A stretch of DNA of 64,000 nucleotides from Marchantia polymorpha subsp. ruderalis (GCA_037833965.1 AP031354.1:31908001-31972000); one strand, 5' to 3'; counted from the first letter of the stretch, positions 23,594 through 36,960 are shown. Translations and numbers: made by a program. The notes: generated by a model not told the origin, from the letters alone.

Positions 23594-26500
23594 GAAGACT
23601 CAAAAAGTGTTAGCAGGGAGAGGTGACATAGGACTTAAGCGATGGCAGACGCAGGCGCACAGCCGCCGCGATGACAGCACCGCCGTGCGGAGCTCGTAAG
23701 CAAATTTTGATGTTCGCACCACATTGAATCCAAAGCGCATTCTCTCAAGGATTTGGAAGATAGGCTTTGTTTGAAGATTTGCTTTTCCGTTCAATAGTAG
23801 TACTAGGTTTAGGTCATCATGGCCGCTTAGAACACGAGCTACAAGGAGGCTTTGACATGGTCTCCACAGGTAGGGCAAGTTCAAAATGCAACAGTACTAG
23901 ATCCCAATCTTGTCGCCCTTAGTACGGCTCTTAACCGTGATCACTTTGGAGGTAGCCCTGTTCACCCACTTCACATGAATGGAGGAGAAGTACTGCCGCG
24001 TGGGACGCTCAAAAACTACCAAGGGTTAATGGCTAGGGGCGTTACCACATTCACACTCAACGGAAAAGCTCAGGGTGTAGTCGCGACGGCAATTTCCATG
24101 TTCACCGAACATGTCGTTATCGCTTGTATCGTTGATGGGCAGCTACAAGGAGCGGCAGCGAAACCCTGGTGGAGTTCACTCTGCAAGATCGTGGCCTTGA
24201 GAATCGTTTCCTCTTTCCGCTGCGTGGGGACCTCACTTTGCCTACGTTCACACAAATGGACTTGAAACTACCAAACGCGTGTTGGCTACGGGATATCATA
24301 GCTTCCAAGGGGAATCAATGATTTACCAGCGATGAATTCAGGGTTTTAATCCACGCATTTGGTATTCACTAGGATTAATATGGTCCATGTGAATCTCATT
24401 CCTGGACATGCCTGTCGAATATCAACAACTCTTGTACAAAGTGGCCGAACAGGTGGTACCAATGTACGTGGAGCACCGAGACGCAACATGGGATGTCATA
24501 GCCAAATTTTGCGTGAGCATAGATTTAAGCAAAGGATGGACGTTCAATGTGGTTGGATTCATCGGATCAGACGCTAGCACAAGGATCCCTGTTCACTATC
24601 AAGCAGTTGTACTCAAATGCACATTCTACGAGAACCACCAACATGGAATAGAATACTGCCCTAAAATCAATCAGGGGATACCCACACAAGGTGTAGTGCG
24701 CAATCTGGGACCAGGTGTAGAGGTGGCAAATGGGGTAGCTGAGGCAGTACGGCTACAACCAAACGGTCAGATGCAACCACAAACTCAACAGGCCAAAAAT
24801 GCTCAACCGTACATGCAGGATTGGCGCAGAAGAAGATACTGTCCAAGACGGCTTCCATACCAACAGCCGCAACCATCGTAGAAGGATATACCACGGTCCA
24901 ACGCAAGAACAAATGTGAGGACTTGTTTCACGAATGAAGAAGTGAGGTTTTTTAATATCTTGGAGTATCGATGTGTGTTTGAGTTTATGTGAATGGAGTG
25001 ATGTGAGGAGAGTTTGTGTGAATTGAGTGATGTATGAAGACTTTGTGTGAGAGGATGTTTGAGACACAAATTTGAGTGAGAATCCTAGTCTTCTAGAACC
25101 ATGATGAGTTACCACAAAGCCATCTCAGATAAACCTGAGTGAGAGTCAGCCTGGAGTACTCCATATAATGCAAAATTGCGTAACGTATTCGACCAGATGT
25201 CAAACTAAAAGAGGCTTGGGCCGGATGGAATCCTCACAAAATTTTATCTTCAATTTAGAAATATTCACGGACATAAAATTACGACTATGATCATCAAATT
25301 AATTGCTAATGGAAAGCTGCCACCAGGGATGAATAAAATTTAGTTGTGCTATAGTCGAAAGATGGAGATTTGGAATATTTCAAAACTGACTATCCATCAC
25401 AAAGTTTTACAGTGCCTACCAAATTTTGGCAAAGACAATTCAAATTGTCTTCAGGCTATACTTCCCAAAATGATCCATGAGGATCAATCGGCTTTGCTCC
25501 CTACTCGCTATATCTTAGACACAGTGTTGGTGCAGCATGAAACAATAGCGTGAGCAAAAAAATCGAACCAAGCACTAATCATGCTGAAACTCAATTTTGC
25601 AAAAGCGTATGATTATGTGAATTGGGATCTTTTATTCCAAGCTTTGACGCGGATGTGTATTCCGGAGACACTTGTAACGATTGTAAAGCTACTTCTTGAA
25701 GATGCATCAGAAACAGTGTCAATTAATAGGATGTGTACAATCAGGTGGAGTGTTCAGCGGGGTTGCCCGTTAGCGCTGTTCCTCTTTCTTATCATCGCCT
25801 AAGCACTCGTGTATGCAACTCAAGGTGTGGTGGTGTCAGGCCGCCTCAAAGACATCAAGTTAGTCGATGGAGCGATCCAACACACTCTTTCCCAATTACC
25901 AGATAACACTACTTTCACACTCCAAGGATCTCAACGGTACTTGGAAGCGGTCTCAACGCTGCTGGATGACTTCGGACAAGCAACCGAGCTTCGCTTGAAT
26001 AGAGGCAAATGTGCCCTCTATTGGTTCGGCAATGCAGGTCCTCCTCAGTGAGTGAACTCTTTTAGATGTCAGATTGCTGCGCTTGAAGAGCTGTCAAAAC
26101 CGCTATGCACATCATTTGGAGTTATGCTAGAAACGGTGAATGTTGATGCGTTTTTGGCGGCCAAAATCACTAAGAAACTCAAACATTGGACTACAACTCA
26201 ATTGTCGCTTGCGGGCAGATTGGTAATCGACAACTTCGTTCTGCTTTCCAATTTGTGGTACTTCATCAATTTATGATGGGGCTCCAAAACGATCTTGAAC
26301 AGATTTCTAGCTGCTCTTCATAACTTCTTATGGACCTGGAGAGAGAAGAATGTTCGGGCTAGAGTGAAGTGGTCAGAATGTTGTGCAGATAAGAGAACAG
26401 TTAGGCTTGGACTCATAGATGCACAAGATGCTCTCATTGCATTAACAAACAAGTGGCTTGTCAAAGCTCTAGTGCCAAGGAATGCGCCACTCAACATTCT

Positions 26501-28143
26501 CATCCGACATCGGCTATTCAGCATCCAACCTGCAGGAGCCGGACGGTGGCAAGTCTGCGTTGGGGCCTGATTCATCATTTCACCGCTCCTAGAGGCTCAA
26601 AGCCCTGGACACACATGGTGCGCGCCTGGAGAGGAATTATCAACCGCCTTGGAGTACCCCACCTTCAAACGCAGAAGAGATCTTCAATACAAATTTATGA
26701 TGGACAATTCAATTTGTGGGAGAGAATTTTGGGTTTTCTATGCAGAGAGCTTGGAGACTTGCTCACAACGGTTTAAATTGTCTTCGCGACATGTGGGAAT
26801 CTAATTCTATGATGTTGCGGCCTTGGCAGAATCTGAAGCAACAATATGGACTTATCGAGGAGGAGAAGCCAGACATAAAGCAATACCATGCGAGTATCCC
26901 ACAAGCTTGGCAACCACTCATCGACAACGCATTGACCCCTGCCAAGGATGTTTGGCTCAGACTCTTCCATGACTCGCTACAAGTCAACCCAACAGTGATG
27001 TTTCTGACGACGGAGGAATTTTGACTACAACTCATGCTTGAGGAAGGAGACATCATCATCCCGAAAGCAATTACTCGGTATAGCATTGACGAACAATTGA
27101 GAGGCATCATCCCATATCATGCAAGTGATGAAACAACAATAGCGGTGCGGGGAGAACTTATTCGGATTTGAGTTATATCGACCTCCAAAGTCTAGCGCAA
27201 GAAGTCGAAGCTCAAACTGCACTACCTGGCTCCACTTGTGCGTGTCTCATTGACCAGGGCGTTGGTACTGAGACAGTGGAGAATCTCTATTTACCTACTG
27301 TGCGAAAGATGTTGAATCCTCAATCAACACTTGAGCGTATAGTGCGACAGAATTGGCTTAGCTAGGTTCCAGCAACCTTTGAGCCCAACTAGGTGAAGTA
27401 TGGAGCAATAGAAGGCCAAGCAAAGAAGCCGCTTTTATGTGGAGCATAAATCATAAGTCGGTAGCGGTTAATCACCTGAGCCATCGTGCATTCTCAAGGT
27501 TGTACTCGGAATGTCCGTGTTGTGATTGTAAAGTGGCCGAGACATTGAAGCATTGTTTTTACATATGCGATATGGCGGCTCAAGCATGGGGATTTGTTGT
27601 CACTGTGCTTCATGTCATGGCGAAAACTCCACGTGAATTAATGCCATGGGACATGCTTTCGTGGAGGCAAGGTATATTCGTGACTGACCTTCCACATGAG
27701 CTTGTGGCATTTCAACCGACATGATTGATCATAAGAGGCACAGTCTTGTGATTCAGAGGAATCAACTTGTGTTCCGTGGTAACAAGTGGCTCCGAGAGGT
27801 GATGGAGAGTAAACTCTTGGACGCCATAATTGACTTAGCTTGCACGGCGTGGCACAAAGTCCGATGGAGTCAGAAACATCAACCAGGAGGAGTTCTCTAA
27901 GCCACTCGCAGCTTTACAACGTTGTGGGTCCATGACTCCATTTTCTTGTATAGGAGACCGCAAGGGATTCGGTGGAATTACAAGCGGCCTTCTGTAGATA
28001 ATGGTATGCTAGATTTATCAGGTTATTAAAAAATAACTAAATTCTGGTGCCAACTATTCATGGGTAGCTCGGTTTAAGTTGCAGTGTTTGTTTTCGTGTC
28101 TCTGGCTATGGAATAAAATCACCATTTGCTTAAAAAAATAAAA
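23594..28143 (+). mobile_element. L1-type LINE, degraded, lacking its endonuclease segment
   Basis: Non-LTR retrotransposon of plant L1 type. A GC-richer 5' leader runs to about 23850. ORF1 occupies about 23852-24890 in at least two frames; it has a nucleic-acid-binding region ending with a Cys/His cluster (CTFYENHQHGIEYC) and a tail reading GYTTVQRKNK. The reverse transcriptase follows from about 25210: LGPDGILTKF, then LNFAKAYDYVNWDLLFQAL near 25590 and WSVQRGCPLALFLFLIIA near 25748-25800. A zf-RVT zinc-binding domain lies near 27437-27600 (SECPCCDCKVAETLKHCFYICD). Only about 300 bp separate ORF1 from RT, so the AP endonuclease domain is missing. The 3' end is an A-rich tail at about 28131-28143. 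Stops and frameshifts in RT (for example after LIIA and before the zf-RVT part) show it is dead. The element is about 4.55 kb; intact relatives are usually 6 kb or more. Confidence 0.9.
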
Positions 28144-28156
28144 AATATGAATTGTT
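28144..28156. repeat. LINE target site duplication, right copy
   Basis: AATATGAATTGTT directly follows the A-rich 3' end of the LINE and matches the left copy with one mismatch. Confidence 0.7.
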
Positions 28157-30662
28157 ACATGAATTCAATTGATCATCATGTGAAAGTGTAATCATATTGC
28201 TAATTATTGACTACTTATTTTAACTATACAATTAAATTTTATAAAATCTACATTAGGAAATTTTACGATGTAAAACTCTAACTTATGCAAACTATTTAAA
28301 ATATGAACATATATTAAATTATTAGTTTTTTTATCTAATTTTTCTTTATTTTGCTTATACATAGTCATATAATGACACATTCTGTATTATATATCATCAA
28401 ACACAATTCAACACATACTTCCAAAAAAATCAGATCTTGAAGCCATGTGCCGGCTGCTTTGATGCGAGACAATGGCTACACTACTTAAAAGCAATCCGGT
28501 GAGAATTCATGAGAAGGTGAGAGAAGGCAAAAACGACAACTAGAGAATCGTAGGCTATATTGAATCTTTTCTGAGTTTAAATTTAAGGTTTTCCCAATCA
28601 GCATATCTGACAAATGAGCTTCCACTTGCATGTATTCACCTTGCTCCTTAGTACATTGAGCGCCTTGAAATTTTGTGGCTTCAAAACTATTTTGCATGGA
28701 TTTGAAACATATAAATTAAATGCAAAATAAAAACAATGTCATGCATATTTCAAATCATTAAAATATGTCCTATTTTACTACACGGAGTTGAAAAACTTAT
28801 TATTATCGATCTTGTAGGTATCATTCATGCATATTGAAAAAAAATCATAATGACTCATACATATGTGAATTTGGTTGTTGTATGCAACAAAATATTTACA
28901 AAAATGTTTTGATTGATTTTCTTCAATGATTTTATGAATCTCAATCCTGAAGTGATCAAAGATTAAGGGTTGAAAATCCTAAAACTCAAATGCAAATTTG
29001 CCCAAATTTCTGTTTTACATATATAAATATACGTATTATATTAATTATTTTTTTTGCAAATATTAAATCATAATATCTTGGAATTTTTTCATACTTTATT
29101 TTTGTAAATATTTTACATTTAGAAAAAAAATTAATCATATTTATCTTAAACAAAACTAAATTTAGCACTTTAAAGTGAAATTAGAGTAACTTATAGGAAT
29201 TGCGGATGGATATTTACAAAATAATTTGAATAAAATTAAAAAAATTACAAATTTTTTAATGCTAATTAATGTTAGTTTATTTTCATATGACGGATTTTTT
29301 TCATAGAAAATGTCACTAACATTAAAAAATAATAACATGACTATGTATAAGTGGCATGATTGAACATTAAAAAAAATAATTGTGAATATATAATATTGGC
29401 ATAATGATATTGCAACAATTCTATTTTTAATATTACAGTTTGATCTTTATTGGAAATAGTTAATGTTAATCCTTTGTCCAACCAATAAAATGCTATGACA
29501 AAATCATTATAAGAAAATGATAATAACTATTCAAGTAGATTTTGTAAATTTTTTTGAATTTATTTAAATTATTATGTGAATATACATCCACAATTCCTAT
29601 AAATTACGCTAATTTTCTGTTTGATCTTCTATAAAAATACTGTTATATGTACTCATTACTTCATTGTTTTCTAGTGCAATCAGGTTTTTGACATAGCTTG
29701 AATTGATGAACAAATAATATTTTGATTTTTTTTGTTTGAACGGCTTTTATTATCATTTGAAAGAACAATTTTAAAATTAGCTGGAATTTACGTATTTTAT
29801 GAATTGAAATATGAAACAAAAAATTAAAATTGAAAATATTCAATCTATTACAAAAATTTATCAAATAAAATTTCAAAGCATCAAAAAATTGCATTAAAAG
29901 TTTGATTTTAATTTGGTATTCAGAATAATAATAATTTAATTTTTGAATATTTTTAAATAAATTAGAATCATATTTTGATATCTTCAAGATTTTAAAATCA
30001 TATGAAGATTTTATATGATATTCAAGATTTCAAAATAAGAATGAGGAATTGCTGGATTAAAATAAAACATATATGAATTTTTTTACAAACAAAATTTCAA
30101 ATATAAATATCAAATTCAAATTTCAATTCAAATTTGGAAATACATATTCAAAAAATCCATGTTTTCAAAGAACAAACAATCCAAAAAATAATTTTAGATA
30201 TTTATTTGCTTAAAAAAATTTATGTTTAATTTTTTAAATCTTAAAAAATAATTAATTTACTTAAAATGATTTTCAAATTTTTTTTCAGATTGCAAACTAT
30301 TAAAATCTCATATTTTATTCTTATACCTTGAATGAATCTTGCTTTTATGTTTTTATTTTAATTTCAACTGAAGAAATTAACTCAGAAGAATACAAAGTTG
30401 AGGTGCTAGATTATTTTTTATATTTTTAACGCGATTGAGATGATGATACCAAGTGGGTAGTATGGAATTGGCCTTAGTAGCACAAAAACAATTTTTATAT
30501 CACAAGTCGATAATCTTAGAATGTTTGATCTAAGTTCAATTTTTTTAAAAAGTAAGTGAATATTCAGTTTTTTTGATAATAGCACATATCAAAATTATTA
30601 TTTTCTATATATTTCTTTAAGTAAAAAATTAAATAGTCTTAACATCATTAAATATTGTCATG
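28157..30662. other. AT-rich block, middle part
   Basis: Very AT-rich DNA with long A and T runs between the LINE and a hAT remnant. No coding sequence, RNA gene or tandem repeat could be supported. The open frames here are composed mostly of Lys, Asn, Ile and Phe, as expected by chance. Confidence 0.6.
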
Positions 30663-30677
30663 CCACTTTATATGTGG
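30663..30677. repeat. Candidate hAT terminal inverted repeat, left
   Basis: CCACTTTATATGTGG pairs with the reverse complement of 33110-33124 at 14 of 15 positions. The motif is itself partly palindromic, which weakens the evidence. Confidence 0.45.
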
Positions 30678-33109
30678 CGTGGGTCACATTAACCACAAGT
30701 AAGCTATTTGTGGCACGTCAAAAATGTTATTGTTAATGTCAAAAATGTGGCAGGTTGTGGCTCCCATACAAATGTGATCAAAAATTAAAGATGACATGGA
30801 ACTAGGTAGTATTTTATAGTAGTTTATTTTGCTAATTGAACTTAATGGCTTGCATTTGCCTAAACTCTTTCGCATGGAGAATTTTCTCGAGCAAGAAGTC
30901 AGTCAAAGATACCATATTCTCGTTCTTCTCCCGCTTTACAATTGAGAAGTCGCTCTCCACAGTAGAGGTACCAAGAAATGCAGTTGAGAGCTCACTACAA
31001 AACTCTTGCAAGTTTGGGTATCGCCCTTGCATTAGAATCCAACTGTCATCAAATGATCTCTGGTGATCACACGAATCAATCACTGACTTAAAAGCTCTCT
31101 CCCGTTGGTAAGTCGCATGCAGGTCTTGTTCAACGAGATCCACATCATCCAAAGATCATCAAAATTTCAAAAGAGGGTTTAGACTAAGTCTGCACAATGT
31201 GAGCAAACTTGCGACCATGTTGCTCCACAAGCTGATGCGGAAGCATTGGAGGCATTTCAGAGTCAACTTTGTTCAAGGAATCCTGTTCAACGACAATCGT
31301 AATAACGTCAGCGATGAGGTTCACTGAACAAATCGCAAGATCCTTCACAACCTCAGCCATTACCTCAACGACAACTTCTTGAATTTGATCTAGTATAAAA
31401 TCGCCGAGGTTATCGAGCATTGCTTGCATATCCGTTAGGTCAATGAAAACTGATGATCATCCGAAAGGACTTCAGTTTCCAGGTCGATTGCGTTAGCATC
31501 TTTAGGAGATAGAGACCCATAAGCTTTAAGTAAACGTGCATATGTCGAATGCAAATTCATTATACCCTCACGCTGTTGAGATACCAAAATTGTAAGCCCT
31601 TCAAGGCTCCAAAAGGTAAGTGTCGCCTCTGCTGAGAGTTTCTCAATGAACATGATGACAATCCATCAAGCTGGGTTGGGGGTACACACAGGCTTCTTTA
31701 GCTCAAGATATGCATGCCAGCGACACAGTGGGCCTTGAACCAGCCATAGACTTTGATTCCCATAGATTCTCATCGAGTGTTTGCAACAGTCTTGGCCTTG
31801 ATCTGCATATCATTAATGAGATTTTGCTGCCGCTTCAAATATGGGATTAAGCAAGTGAGATCCGAGTAGAACTGTTCGCAGATTAAAGCCGCGAAGACAG
31901 CTTTAAGCTTGATGTTGATCTGGTATAAACTACATCAAAGACGATAGAAGCACAAAAGAGCAATTTGTTGGAAGCGAGTTGCGATGCCTTGAACACGTGC
32001 AGTCATTTTGCGCTCTCCATCTGTAGATATGGAGATGATCATTTATTTCCACGGAGGAGCCAGAATATTAAAAGCTATGCAAGCGTGTAGAAAAATCTTT
32101 TCTTCAAGTATGGCGGTTGAACATTGGGATCGCCAGTAAATGAAAGTTAAAAATAACAACTTTCAAGTGCAAGCAAATCTGAATGTCCACATAGGAGGTC
32201 GTCATCCATTGCGATCAAAAAAGTCCACACTTGAGAGACCAGCTTGAGCAGCGTTTTAAGATTCAGCGCACAAATAAAGCGAGCGTAGCTAGTCACCTTA
32301 CCTTTGCATGTAGAGCCAATAGAATCCAAGTAAGTGCGCTCATTCGTCATCATAAAAATTCTCGAGGCCATTCGAAAGAAAGCACCGACGCTAAGGTAAT
32401 GAGCAATCAGATTGAACTTAGCAAGATTATTTAAGTCGATACGATATCTATAAGTGACGACGTCGGCATTATCATCGTCAACTGCAACATTGGCTTCTAG
32501 AGGATTGAGCACATCTTCGAAAATGTTGAGAGCACGCTCCTTCGTAATCTCATCGTTTGAATCATCAGGATGGAAGAGCATCTCGTTGATGATAACATCA
32601 ACAATAGACTTGTTCACAAACAAGTGAAGAGGAACTTGAGCACCAAAAAAATGTGATTTGATAGTGCTGTGATGAACCACAAGAGCATTGTCGTCAAAGA
32701 AAACAGTCTTTTCAGTAGGGGTCAGCTCACTGTACTCTTTCCAACGCCCTGGATGTTGGGACATCATGTGCCTCTAGTACGTGTCTGCACGAAAGGGCTT
32801 CTTGAAGTACATAACATTTACTGTGCGACTTTGTTTCGCGCCGATTTGCCCTTCACGACCAAAGTGAATGCAGAAAAGACAAGACGCTAATACTATAACT
32901 TTTGAGACAGCACCGCGCTCACAGACTTTGACATCAAAAACAAGTGAATGCTCCATTTTATAAAATAAGGTATGTTTGACGCATGGCTGCCATTGAAAGT
33001 AAAACAGAATGAGAAAGAATGACTCTCATGCAACTCGATCTGGCAGACTTTATTTGTGGTGCTACGCAAAAGTTATATGTGGCTATTTGTGGTGTTTTGA
33101 ACCAAATCA

Positions 33110-33124
33110 CCACATTTAAAGTGG
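33110..33124. repeat. Candidate hAT terminal inverted repeat, right
   Basis: CCACATTTAAAGTGG is the inverted partner of 30663-30677 and lies just beyond the transposase N-terminus. Confidence 0.45.
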
Positions 33125-33704
33125 TCTGGTTATCGTGTATCAAATATATTACCATAAATCTTTGAAAAAAATGAAATTGGTAATTGTCAATTTTTCTCAT
33201 AGGGACAAATATACACTTTTTATCTTTATTGATTTGAAAATAAGTTTTTCTGGAGAAATTTTTTTTATCAATATTAAAATGAAAATCTTAATCTTGAAAT
33301 AAATATTTCAATTCTTTTTATATTTAAAAAATGATTTTTTTAAAAAAAATTGGAATATCTTAAGTTTAAAAATTAAATACAAATAGATATGCCAAAATTT
33401 TAGTGTAGTAAATATATATATATAATATTTTTTCTATATTGGTAAAAAAATACATTTTTATTTTTATACATCTATTATTAAAATATAATAATAATAAATA
33501 CATGTTGAACTTTTTATAGAATTTAAAAAAAAATTAGTAAATCATTTTTTGAAGTCTATTCCGGTAACAAATCAAATTGAGTGGATGAAATTCCTGAATG
33601 TGATTTAGAATGAAAGTTGAAACTCACGGAGAGTGAATAGTCGCATGTTTTGTAGGTATTCTTCCTCTGTATTTTGTGCGTGCATGTTTGTAATATGGAT
33701 AGAG

Positions 33705-33775
33705 TAGAATGGAATTGGAGAAGACAAGCTTTGTCTATTTGCATATAAACGTTGGCATAAATGACTCACAAATGA
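33705..33775 (+). repeat. Diverged direct repeat, copy A
   Basis: Shares AAGACAAGCT and, after a variable stretch, TTGGC-TAAATG with copy B at 34185-34255, exactly 480 bp away. Confidence 0.65.
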
Positions 33776-34184
33776 TTTAAAGTCATGACAGGTGAGAAAT
33801 TACGACAATAGGAGCAGAAAAGGCTAGTTAACTTGTTTTGATCTCTCTAGAGAATCAGGTCTTGTTTGTTCTGAACTTACATACTCTGAAACAAGTAATA
33901 TTAAAATAAAAATTTAAATGTAGAATCTAATATCTTAGAAAAAAATTTATATATTTTTAAAGGGTGTCAATCTTTATGAAAAGGATTTTTTGCACTTTTG
34001 GAATAATTCTAAGTTTTCAAATTAAATTGAAATATATTTTTCAAAATATTGGAATAATATTTTAAGATATGTTGTGTATATTTATAACTTTTTTTCAATT
34101 TTTATTCTATTTTACACGTTTATTATTGAAGATGAAAATTAAAGTAGATTTTAAAAATAAATTAGATTGTCATTATTTGAAGTA

Positions 34185-34255
34185 CAGGAGGGAATAGAAT
34201 AAGACAAGCTCATTCTGTTTTCATATACACATTGGCGTAAATGTCCCGCAAGTGA
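34185..34255 (+). repeat. Diverged direct repeat, copy B
   Basis: Partner of 33705-33775. Spacing is constant along the match, so it reflects one duplication or two ends of one element. Confidence 0.65.
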
Positions 34256-36960
34256 GGCCCTTACTCGTAGAGAACACTTCCTATGCAATCTGAAAAATAT
34301 TGCTATTAACTCTTCAAAATGACTTGGAAAAGTTGAAGAATATTTACAACTATTGTAAAATACGTTTCTAGATGATGATCCCTTTAATCTAAGCATGGTT
34401 GGATTGCAACAATCCAACCATACTTTATTATTATTCTGCATAATGAATGTTGACTCAACACTAGATTAAAAAAAATTTAATTTTTTTTTACTTAAAAGAA
34501 TAATTACGCTCCAATAATTTATGCAATTAATGTTTTATTACTTTAGATAAAAATACGAAATTAGAATTCTTACAAAAAAAATTTAAATTTTTTTATGAAA
34601 TAAAATTTTTAATGATTTTTTTTGGGAAATTTCACTATCAATTGAATGGAAAAATTTTTGATTTCACTCTACTTATGTTTTCGAAAAATATTCGTGTAAA
34701 TTTTTTTGGATTATTTTTTCAGTAATGATTTTTTTAAACATTATTAAAATTTTTTTAAAAATCATATTCAAAAGACTATCCTAAAGTTATTGTGTAGAAA
34801 ATATATGATCGGATTTGGAAAAAAAAAATTTGAATACAAAATCAAAGGCAATAACTTTATTTTGGTTGAAATTTGTGTATAAAATTTAACCTCCCAACAA
34901 TGTGACATACTCCCATTAGTGACATCAAAATAGAGAATCATTAGTTTGTAACTTGTAAATCTGCCCAATATTTCAGTAGTTCAGTATTCACAATAGTGAC
35001 ATGATACTAATCAATAGTGAAAGTGTCGAGCTACATTTCCTATCATAATCACCGTAAGGATTGGGTTGAGAGTTTGCGCGTTTAAAATCAGATGCAAGTC
35101 AAACTAGATGAATCCACACATCTAATTGGACTTCATATAATAGTCTATGTCTTCCATACTTTGCACAAATATCCGTATAGTATCCATTGAAGAAGTCATT
35201 ACAAAGCAATAGTTTGTCTTTGAGTATTGATGACAGCTTTTCATTCTCCTAGAGCAATTTATGAACTTTGTAACATAAATTGTAGATCATTCACACACAA
35301 AACCAATCACAAAAATGTCTCATGTGACGTGGACACGATGAAGCAGATGTAATGTAGCAATAATTCATCACAAGCGAGATTTCATACTCACACATTAGAT
35401 TCAATTGAACACACCGAAAGTGCTCTTTGAAAGACTGAATAATTATTTATCAAGAAGTTGACATTCGTTGGTAAAATTTGATGAAAATAAATGATGCGTA
35501 GATAGTGATATGTAAAAGTTTCTATTGATTTGGATGGATTCAAGATTTTGGACTCACAAACATGAGATGAACAATTGTCTTGAAGTATATAGAATATAAA
35601 GTAGAGGTTTTTGTCAAATCTACTCTACTTAAATAGTAGGCGCATATTATATGATGTATCTTGTCAAGATTTAGCTTGATGATCATTGGTAATTTCAAAT
35701 GCTATACTGATATTTTGAATATTTTTCAAAACATGTGGACAAACACTCTTTATGATAACCTATGTGGTAAATTTTTTGTCTTATGAGTTAACTTGAAGAG
35801 TACTTGTGATTTAAAATTTTCTTTGCTTGATTCCACGACCATGTGAATTAACTCTCCTGTATGATCTTGATAATGTTGTGAGATGTTGTAAAGCCGACTC
35901 CTCAATGTTGATAATGCATTTGAGTGGTACAATGTTGATAATGCATTTAGCATTTTGCAAATTTGATGCAAATGTTTTTGCACCTGCTTAAGATTGATAC
36001 TGTGATGTTCTTCACACCTCTTCAATTAGATGTTGAGATGCATTTTAGATATTTCTCAAACTATCCATTCGATCGCGATAAATATTCAAAAAATTTGATG
36101 ATGTCAAACATTCTGCAATATCAAGCAAGATCTTGTTTTTTTAAAAAGTATCTCATCTTTGAACATCTTGTCAGTCACATTCAGTATGGACGCATAGATC
36201 TTAACGCGCATATGCCATTGATGCATCATGTTTGTAAGTTGACAAGTTGCACTTGAATTGATGTAGAATTCTTCATATACCCATATTGATTTAATTCCAA
36301 TGCCACATGCTTGATAACTTCTCTCTCCTTCCGGATATTTGAAAGAGTTGGACCTCCAACTAACAAATGCTGATGCTGTTTGTTCATGCTTGGCTTTAGG
36401 TTGATTGAAAAAATTGAGAACTGTCAACTTTGTTTTAAAGTCCAAGCGTTTAAGTTTAGACATATTGTGTATAATAACAGTGACAACTTTGAGCATGCCA
36501 AAAACAATAACGCATGAAACGAAGTCAAGCAGAGCATCAAATGAAGGCAAATAACGCGCCAAACAATGTACTTATAGGAAGTTCAGATGGGTGGTATTCT
36601 AAACTCCGTCATATAAAAATGTTGCGCAATTTCTTATAAATGACACCTACCAACAGGGACGTTAAACCCTAGCAACCTTATGTGTCACTATTGGGAGGTT
36701 CAACTCTATATAAGATTTAAACATATTTTTTAATTACTATCATTACTGTGTTATATTTAGTTAAATCGTTTTTGTCAAGTCTTTATCAAGTTTATTCCGA
36801 ATAACTCCGTAGAGCAGTTATGAAAAAAAAGTTGAATATATGCTCAAAAATTCTGCAACAACATAAAAGAAATCAACTCATATTAATATTTTCATTTCAC
36901 TTCCCGTACATAAAGCTGAAGTATCGGAATCTTCAAATTTCTTCTCTCTAATATAGTCGT

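Larger units (their letters stand above)
30663..33124 (-). mobile_element. Degraded hAT-superfamily DNA transposon (Cys/His-finger class)
   Basis: Transposase remnants read right to left. An N-terminal segment (32956-32774) has a Cys pair and the phrase FGREGQIGAKQSRTVN, followed by RHMMSQHPGRWKEYSEL (32767 onward). Together these look like a C2-His finger. Middle pieces lie at 32767-32147 and 31653-31184. The C-terminal piece at 31152-30832 contains TSTVESDFSIVKREKNEN, which resembles the hAT dimerisation region. A stop codon separates the first two pieces and several further breaks follow, so it is inactive. Candidate terminal inverted repeats are 30663-30677 and 33110-33124 (14 of 15 match), with repeated TGTGG motifs just inside both ends, as in hAT subterminal regions. 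I could not find an 8-bp target duplication. A similar finger is known to me from transposase-like protein families in oomycetes, so the exact family needs a search. Confidence 0.72.
33125..36960. other. AT-rich block, right part
   Basis: AT-rich DNA with no host gene recognised. It includes a diverged direct repeat (33705-33775 and 34185-34255). Around 35.7-36.6 kb the composition is less extreme and two minus-strand open frames (36562-36104 and 36025-35750) occur. They look like remnants of an unidentified element, but no domain can be named. Composition returns to normal at about 36900. Confidence 0.45.

Noticed and set aside
28986-29987. Lys/Asn/Ile-rich minus-strand frames in the AT-rich block
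   Set aside because: Amino-acid makeup is that of random AT-rich DNA.
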